A model generated the notes under the pieces. The model was not told the DNA's origin. It worked only from the letters and a program-made list of their open reading frames with translations, and did no database searches. 64,000 nucleotides of DNA. Source: Cristatella mucedo. Taxonomy: Eukaryota; Bryozoa; Phylactolaemata; Cristatellidae. The stretch spans positions 132,501 to 196,500 of the forward strand of contig WPIO01000115.1 of assembly GCA_009760855.2 (NCBI GenBank), read 5' to 3'. A program made the translations under genes and the position numbers. This document shows positions 57,401 to 64,000 of this stretch, one piece after another. Each line of letters begins with the position of its first letter. Position 1 is the stretch's first letter.

Positions 57401-60400
57401 GCACATCTTCCCTGACCATTGGCCTGCCTTGAGGACGACACTGCTGTACCCAGCGAGTGCTCTATGCAGCTCCAACCGCGAGCTAGATGACATGCAGAAT
57501 CACGGCGTTTATAGTGTGCAGGCAATGTCGTCAACAGGCTGCAGGCTAAGTGTTATGTTGCTAAAGAGCAAGCCCACATTTAGAATGAGCCGCTATGAAC
57601 CGCCTATCTTTGCACGCTCAGATGAGGTGTGCAAGCAGGCTTTGCAGTGTAATGATCATCAATGCAAAACTGTCCACAATCAGATGCCGCCAGCTCAAGC
57701 TGAGCATCGTTCACAGAACGCACTTCTGTGAGCTTGCCGACTGTCCGAACCTTGCCGACGGTTGGAGAATGTCGGTTGGAGGCAAATGGGTTACTGCTGT
57801 TCTTTTCTAGGGCTCTATCAGAAAGGGCCGGTCTTGTGTTGAGTCCAGCACCGGGCATGCTGGACTAGCCCAATTCCTGAAAACCAAAATTCTGTAGGAT
57901 AACGAGCTGCACGTCATTATCTGGCCACCTGGTAATCTTTTCGAGTCATCCAGTTGTGCGCAATAGCAGCTGCAAGCTTTGAAAACAATTCTAAGAATGT
58001 CTTTCCTTTAATTTACTGCACACAAATACTGAGTCACCGGGTCTAGAAGCATGATTATTTCTCTCTTTGGTGGTGACACTGAGCTCTTTATATAATAAGC
58101 GAGTGTCACAAAGTCACCGCTGCCAACATTGTTTCTTGGCCCCTTAGATAGGTTAGGTCTTGGCTGCAGAATCTTTGTAGTTAAATTATTTACCGTTTGC
58201 AAGGTATAGCAACAGCAGTCTGTATCTAGGGTTTGTTGGCAGCAGAGAACTTATGCTAAACGTGATGGTCAGAATGGCTGATCCAGTTGGTGGAAGGTCT
58301 CGCTCAGAAACCAAACGTGTCAACTGCCATGCAGTGTTGTCGTGACCATAACCAATGGAGTACACAATTGATATACACCGCCGAAGAGATTATAGCACTG
58401 AGTGCCGATATGTGCAATCATTTCCTTCTGTCGTCCTGTGCTGCTTATGGCCTCCAAGGGTCCCCTTTTCGGTAGCATATTGTCTCTGACGGTCCCATGG
58501 TATCTACCGGAAAATGTCCTAGTCTAGGCTTGCTGAGCATGTTTTACGTTAGGCAGGTGAATGGTAGCCATTGCTTCTGTAACTCACTGCTTGCTGGCCT
58601 ACCGACATGTGCACTCAGGCGCTTACAGCTGGTGAAAAACTCTGCATCTAGGCTTGTCTGTCGTGAGCCTTGCAGTTGCCACGTCACACCACTTCTGCAC
58701 TGCACTGGCTTCCAGTCAAACAGCGCATCGACTTCATGGTTTTGTTGCTCACTTTTAGGTCCCTTCATTCTTTAGCTCCAGCCTACTTATCAGATCTACT
58801 CCCCCACCAGGTTAAGCATCGTACCACATGCTTTTTGGAATCTAAGTTTACCCATGCCTCGTACAATTCTCAAATCCTTTTGAGACAGTGCATTTAGTTC
58901 GTATGCTTTCAAAGCCTGGAACTCCCTCCCGACTTGCGTCAGAACATCCCCTGACTTGACCACATTTAAAAGGAAATTAAAAACACACCTATTTAGGACA
59001 GCATTTAGTGGGTCCCTGTGATTCGTCCTGTATGTGCTTATGCGTGCTGACACTGCATGCTGCCACTAACCATACTTACGTACTGACTCGGTGCATGTCA
59101 CCCTTAATCATGTTATTCTTGTAGTTTATTGAGCATTCCACCACTAATCATTCGATCGTGCATCCTTTGCAGCAAATGTAAAGCACCTAGAAAGAGATCG
59201 AGCTCTCCGAGGATGCTATATCAAGCGTATTATTATGATATTGCTGACGAGAACTATTTACATATAGCTTTGGTGACGTCCTGCTTCTTCAAGCCATAGC
59301 TGAACATTGCCTGCACAGATTCGGGCATGTGCGGTCAATGAGCCAGGGCTGCAGAATTGCCTGGTGTCGTAGTGTATGTAGACTGGTGCCTCTCTTAGAT
59401 CGGACTGTGATCCTCCAGCATTGCGTACGTAGATCATCGGGCAGCCGATCTTCTCAAGTCACTAGTCACTAGCAGTCATCGTTTCATCGGCCATCCTTCT
59501 CGGGCAGAGATATTGGGATAAATGTGACCCGAGCTAGCAGAGGCTTTGCAATTCGTTACTGGAATCCTCGCTGCATTCGTCTGCCGCGCTGTCATTTGAC
59601 AGAAGAATGGCCTGTCAGGTATTGAGCACCAGCCCTTCCCAACCGCCTAACTTAATAACTTCGAACTCTGTTTTCTGTTCTGCCTGGATGGATGTGGATA
59701 GCCGTGTTCTGCATGGGTGGATGGATGAATGTGACACCCATGCTTTACCTGGCCAGTCTTGTAAGATGCATTGCGTAGTAAAGTTCGAACCGATGGGCTC
59801 GTCTGTCGTGAGCATAGCAGTTGCCACATCACACCAGTTCTCGCCGACCTGCTTTGGCTACCAGTCAAGCAACAGATTGACTTCAAGGTTTTGTTGCTCA
59901 CTTTTAGGTCACTTCACTCTTTGGCTCCAGCCTACCTATCAGATCTACTGCCCTACCAGGCCAAGCATCGTACCACCTGCTGTTCGGAATCCAACAGTTT
60001 ACCACTACCGAGTGCAAACCTCAAATCCTTTGGATACCGTGCATTTAGTTTGTATGCTCCCAAAGCCTGGAACTCCCTCCCGACTTGCATCAGAACATCC
60101 CCTGACTTGACCACATTTAAAAGAACTTAAAAACACACCTATCTAGTACAGCATATAGTGGGTCCTTGTGATTCGTCCTGTATGTGCTTATGCCTGCTGA
60201 CACGTTTGCATGCTGCCACTAACCAAATTTGCATTATGACCCCGTGCACGTCACCCCTAACCACGATGTTCATGTTGTTTACCAAGCATGATACCACTCA
60301 CCATTCAATCGTGTTTCACTTTGCAGCAAATGTAAAGTGCCTAGAAAGATGACATCCGATCATGGATGGCAGCAAATTTTCTAAAACTAAACGATGATAA

Positions 60401-62371
60401 AACTAACTTACTAGTTATGGGCAAACCTAGTGTTATTCAGAAATTGGAAAGGCTGACTTTCAAAATTGGCTCTGCCAGCATATCTCCAGTTGCATCAGCT
60501 CGAAATCTAGGTGTCATATTCCAAAGCAACCTCTCGTTAGACGACCACATCAGCTCCACAGTCAAATCAGCCTATTTTCAGCTTCATAACATTGCTAAAA
60601 TTCGGGCTTGTTTAGATAAGGATACCACGTCCAAGTTGGTCCATGCATTCGTGACATCTCGTCTCGACTTCTGCAACTTACTGCTTACTGGCCTACCAGC
60701 ATGTGCGATCAGGCGATTGCAGCTGGTGCAAAACTCTGCAGCTAGGCTTGTCTGTCGTGAGCGTCGCAGTTGCCACATTACTCCACTTCTCGCCGACCTG
60801 CACTGGTTACCAGTCAAGCAACGGATTGACTTCAAGGTTTTGTCGCTCACTTTTAGGTCTCTTCATTCTATGGCTCCAGCCTATCTTTCAGATATACTAC
60901 CCCATCAGGCAAAGCATCGTACCACTCGCTTTTCGGAATCCAACAGTCTAGAAATACCTCGTACAAACCTTAAATCCTTTGGAGACCGTGCATTTAGCTC
61001 GTATGCTCCCACAGCCTGGAACTCCCTCCCGACCTGCATCAGAACATCCCCTGACCTGACCACATTTAAAAGAAACTTAAAAACATACCTATTTAGGACA
61101 GCATTTAGTGGGTCCTTGTGATTCGTCCTCGATGTGCTTATGCGTGCTGACACTGTTCATGCTGCCACTAACCACATTTGCATGCTGACCCAGTGCATGT
61201 AACCCCTAACCATGTTATTCATTTTGTTTGTTTTTCAAGCATGATTTTACTTACTATTCTATTGCGTATTACTTTGCAGCAAATGTAAAGCGCCTAGAAA
61301 GAGATTAAGTTCTCTGAGGGCGCTTTATCAAGTGCAATATTATTATTATTATTATAAAGAGATTGAGTTCTTTGAGGGCGCTTTATCAAGTATATAATAT
61401 TATTATTATTATAGCCAAGCAGTGTCTCTAAGGTTTGACTGCAAGAGAGCAACCGACTGATTTCTTGTCTGTAGGGCTGTCATTTACCAAAAGCCCGTGT
61501 TAATTTTTTTTTGAATAAGCAACCACAAAGTCGGTTTATAAGGTACTGCTGTCCAGTCCGCTATGAAAGCACCTACGGGAGTCCTTGGTTTTTATATGCA
61601 GTGGGCTAGTGCAAGGGTGCAAGTGGGGCTCCTGCTTCTTTTCGGTTGCACGACCACGTCTATCGCTGCACGTCTTGCCGTGCCTCGTTGGCGTCGCTAT
61701 GCTTGGCTGCCGAGACCGTACGTTTTGCTAGCCCTCCTTAATAGCTTTAGTCGAATAGAGTTGTCAATGTTACTTCGTCATTGCTTTCTCGTTTCTCGAA
61801 CCAACCTCAAAGCCTTATGACCACGCTTTTAGCTCGAATGTTCTTATAAAGCTCGAAACTCACGGCCCACTGACGTCACGGCATCACCCGACTTAGCGAC
61901 ATTCAAAAAGAAGCTACAGATATACCTTTTCCCACAGCATTCGCTGGGTCCTTGTATATTGTGTGTGCTCATAGGTGCTGACACTGTGCATGTTATCACT
62001 AACCATATTTACATGCTATTTTTTTAGCTCATATAAAGTGCCTAGAAAGAGGTTTAGTTCACTGAGGGTGCTATGTAAATGTATTATTATTATATTACGA
62101 CAATTGTCTTTGCTTGCTGAGATTGAACGTCGACGTATGTCATTTCAGCTGCCGCCCACTCCAAGAAAGCTACGACAAATGTGTCTTCCAGAATCTGGGC
62201 CAGGAGCGCCCGCCGCTGGGCTACTTCTCCAAGGTCAGGCTTCACGACAGCTCTCGTCCGAGGCCCTCTGTCGCCCACAAGTATCCCGACGCGATACCTG
62301 AGCCCGACATCGAAAACAAGCCGACTCCTGCCAGCGCAGAGAAATATGGGCCTCGCTATTTCTTCAAGTAG
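54356..62371 (+). CDS. NDUFA8: NDUFA8, mitochondrial complex I accessory subunit (complete, 174 aa)
   Basis: This is a nuclear gene for the 19-kDa twin-CHCH subunit of NADH:ubiquinone oxidoreductase, which sits on the intermembrane-space face and is imported by the Mia40 disulfide relay. Three exons (54356-54481, 55844-56019, 62149-62371) join in frame. The Cys pattern is complete, with CX9C pairs 37/47, 57/67, 79/89 and 102/112. Family landmarks are [12 protein letters not shown] near the N-terminus, [34 protein letters not shown], and the C-terminal [19 protein letters not shown] and YGPRYFF. Length is close to the usual 170-odd residues. The start is the first ATG of the exon. An AATAAA lies 114 bases after the stop. 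Intron 2 is filled with LINE-A copies. No breaks were found, so it should be functional. Confidence 0.96.
54482..55843. other. NDUFA8 intron 1
   Basis: GC-rich near exon 1 with Pro/Ala-rich frames, then ordinary DNA and a CTC/CTG-rich pyrimidine stretch (55745-55795) before the acceptor. No separate gene was recognised. Confidence 0.5.
55844..56019 (+). CDS. NDUFA8: NDUFA8 exon 2 (58 codons + 2 bases)
   Basis: Acceptor TTTTTCGCAG, donor GTAAGC. It encodes Cys47, 57, 67, 79 and 89, most of both CHCH folds. The last two bases (AA) are completed by exon 3 to an Asn codon. Open antisense frames here are shadows. Confidence 0.96.
56020..58574. other. NDUFA8 intron 2, 5' part
   Basis: Contains a poly-G run near 56219-56232 and a short gcgctatataaatgaattat plus (ATT)n tail at 56340-56372, probably the end of an old LINE or SINE. 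No coding exon was recognised. Confidence 0.45.
58575..59240 (+). mobile_element. LINE-A 3' fragment
   Basis: It starts at [20 protein letters not shown] in a broken frame and runs through the C-terminal block and 3' UTR to an (ATT)n-like tail. Confidence 0.92.
59241..59799. other. NDUFA8 intron 2, unassigned
   Basis: No gene or repeat was recognised between two LINE-A pieces. Confidence 0.4.
59800..60350 (+). mobile_element. LINE-A 3' fragment, interrupted at its tail
   Basis: It opens in the [20 protein letters not shown] block and runs to gcaaatgtaaagtgcctaga, where the next LINE-A copy cuts in. Confidence 0.9.
60345..61410 (+). mobile_element. LINE-A fragment, longest open C-terminal frame, double tail
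   Basis: A 251-codon open frame (60366-61121) covers the segment after the reverse-transcriptase core ([20 protein letters not shown]) to the C-terminus ([12 protein letters not shown]-like end). The 3' UTR ends in (ATT)n at 61345. A second copy of agagattgagttctttgagg plus (ATT)n follows at 61355-61410. Confidence 0.93.
61780..62095 (+). mobile_element. LINE-A divergent 3' fragment
   Basis: It has SRTNLKAL-type coding remains, then the 3' UTR with cttatataaagtgcctagaa-like sequence and (ATT)n. It ends about 55 bases before NDUFA8 exon 3. Confidence 0.8.
62149..62371 (+). CDS. NDUFA8: NDUFA8 exon 3 and stop
   Basis: Acceptor GTCATTTCAG. It encodes Cys102 and Cys112, [15 protein letters not shown] and the Pro-rich C-terminus, ending at TAG at 62369-62371. 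Confidence 0.96.
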
Positions 62372-62484
62372 TGGCAGGCGGTCGACTCCACCTGCCACTA
62401 CTCACTGCCTATGTTAGTTTAGCACGAGTGATGTGTCAAGTGGACTGCTTGGGAGTGGATTCGTGCTTGCCTATGAAGACTATT

Positions 62485-62490
62485 AATAAA
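62485..62490 (+). terminator. NDUFA8: NDUFA8 polyadenylation signal
   Basis: A canonical AATAAA lies 114 bases downstream of the stop codon. Confidence 0.8.
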
Positions 62491-63030
62491 GCACTGATTT
62501 ATTATTATTTCTTCTTGATTGGTTGCAGCTTTTTTACCACAGCCACGGTAAATTGATAAGACAACCGGAATGAATGCCCGGCCAGCCTTCCTTCGATTGG
62601 CTAACCTAGGTGAGGTCACAGACTAGTCATAATCCCGAGTTAAAGCCTGTGTTAAAAGCGAAAGTGTTGACCTTGGCACCTCTCCATTTAGGGTAAAAGT
62701 GTATGTGCTCTCCTTGGCAAAAATTTCCGGCTTGGCAATGCTTGCCATTATCCAGAATATTTTCCTATAATTTCTTTACTTGTTTTCTAGGCGAATCTTG
62801 CATTCAGCAATGACTTACGATGATTGGATTGCTGCCATTAAGCAGACAGGTTTCGGATAACTGAGCAAAGCTGATGGATGCTTGTACGAATACTGTAGAC
62901 TGGAGTAGGTCCGAATGAACAGCCGAGCCCCTGGGACACTTGACAAGCAATACGAATTGTTGCGTTATAATGAGAAAGGCAGTAGTCTCAGCTTCTTCAA
63001 ATGCATTTTAAAGCGAAAAAGGCACGGCAA
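62491..63030. other. unassigned stretch
   Basis: No gene or repeat was recognised downstream of NDUFA8. Confidence 0.4.
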
Positions 63031-63034
63031 AAGC

Positions 63035-63530
63035 ACTGACGGCTGAGCAAAGTTCTTACACTGACCAACAAGGCCCGCCACGGCTTGGCTCCTTCGTACC
63101 TAGCTGAACTGCAGCATCAGTTTCAGCCTGTTCGCACCCTCAGGTCCTGTGTGGACATTAAATTAGCTGTCCCATTCCTCCGCTTAAAGACAGTTGGCGA
63201 CAGAAGCTTTAGCTCTGCAGGTCCTAGACTGTGGAACTCGCTTCCACAATTCTTACGCAACGACATCCACTCTCCAACTGTCGAATATGGCACATCTTTT
63301 TCAGCGGTCCTGAACTGCTACTTCTATGCTACTGACAACCTCAACTGCTCTCCTAACTCTGCTATGCTTCCCACTTTCTCTTTGTTGCGTGAGACGAAGT
63401 CTGTTGGGTACCGAATGCGTACCGAAAGCCGCTTAGGCTGTGAGTGCGCTATACAAAACTCTCCTGCGTGACACCCACATGGTCTTTATGACTTTGTGGA
63501 GTTACTGAAGGAGATACATTACATTACATA
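63035..63530 (+). mobile_element. LINE-B 3' fragment with open frame
   Basis: It starts at [14 protein letters not shown]-like sequence and is open from 63085 to 63471 ([20 protein letters not shown]). It ends in gagatacattacattacata. It is among the least decayed LINE-B ends. Confidence 0.92.
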
Positions 63531-64000
63531 TGGAAAGGTGTTGACAAAGACCAAAGAGGCGAGTGTACAGGAGAGGGATGTTACCGAGCTATATCCCGTC
63601 GTCTCGGCCGATAACATAAAAGCGTGAGCTTTAATCCAACTTTCGAATCCAACCTTCTATGGAGTGATACGAATGCTTGAGACTACGGAGCTCGAGACGA
63701 CCGCCCGGTAACCGCGCGAAGCCCGGCTTGGGGGACAACCTCTGTCGCAAGAGTACACGCAAGGTGCACGCAAGCTGAAACGCGTCACGCACTGTGAAAT
63801 TTGTCGCAGACCTCAGAGACCTGCGTCCTCTCCTCGCCGGCCCGAGCACGCTCGTCGTTATTATTATTATTATTCCGATAGCGGCCGCTCCGCGATCGGT
63901 ACACTCTCGCAGAGCCGCCGCTATCGGAGCCGCAGCTAGACTAAGGGCAACAGCGGCGGCGGCGGCGACAATGAGAACACGTGCCCACTAACCGAAGCGC
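63531..64000. other. unassigned, GC-rich toward the edge
   Basis: Contains a short (ATT)n at 63858-63874. GC-rich, CpG-rich DNA at 63880-64000 may belong to a gene beyond the window. Confidence 0.35.

Overview
The window is nuclear DNA of a bilaterian animal, probably an invertebrate. It has spliced genes with GC-rich exons and long introns, degraded non-LTR retrotransposons of the CR1/L2 kind, tRNA-derived SINEs and many dinucleotide microsatellites, with no operons. I could not place the phylum from sequence alone.

Four protein genes can be assembled by hand from exon sequence, splice signals and reading phase. (1) At the left edge, on the minus strand, are two exons of an Rx/Rax paired-class homeobox gene (751-3630). 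The exon holding the end of the homeodomain lies beyond base 1. (2) An ankyrin-repeat gene on the minus strand has four phase-0 exons scattered over 15 kb (8635-23970). It has two ankyrin-like exons and a long, unrecognised C-terminal exon. (3) A TSSK-like protein kinase gene on the minus strand has four exons (33785-48068) that join in frame to a 497-residue product. Its HRD and DFG aspartates are both replaced, so it reads as a pseudokinase. (4) A complete NDUFA8 gene (mitochondrial complex I accessory subunit) lies on the plus strand, in three coding exons that give 174 residues (54356-62371), with a poly(A) signal.

Most of the rest is repeat. LINE family A ends in an (ATT)n tail after a conserved AGAAAGAGATTnAGTTCTCTGAGGGCGC-like end (described in pieces below). 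LINE family B ends in short ATTAC-type repeats. Both are present as 3'-biased, broken copies, some nested in each other. Two tRNA-derived SINE families are present. SINE-1 carries the 3' end of LINE A, so LINE A probably mobilised it. A 1.26-kb candidate solo LTR with a 4-bp target duplication lies at 52109-53368. Pure (CT)n tracts, compound microsatellites, minisatellites and several long, almost perfect hairpins are scattered through the window.

The genes look unrelated in function: eye/forebrain transcription factor, ankyrin adaptor, pseudokinase and respiratory-chain subunit. No cluster-level pathway is apparent. The most novel content is the pseudokinase, the unrecognised ankyrin protein, the SINE/LINE partnership and the hairpins.
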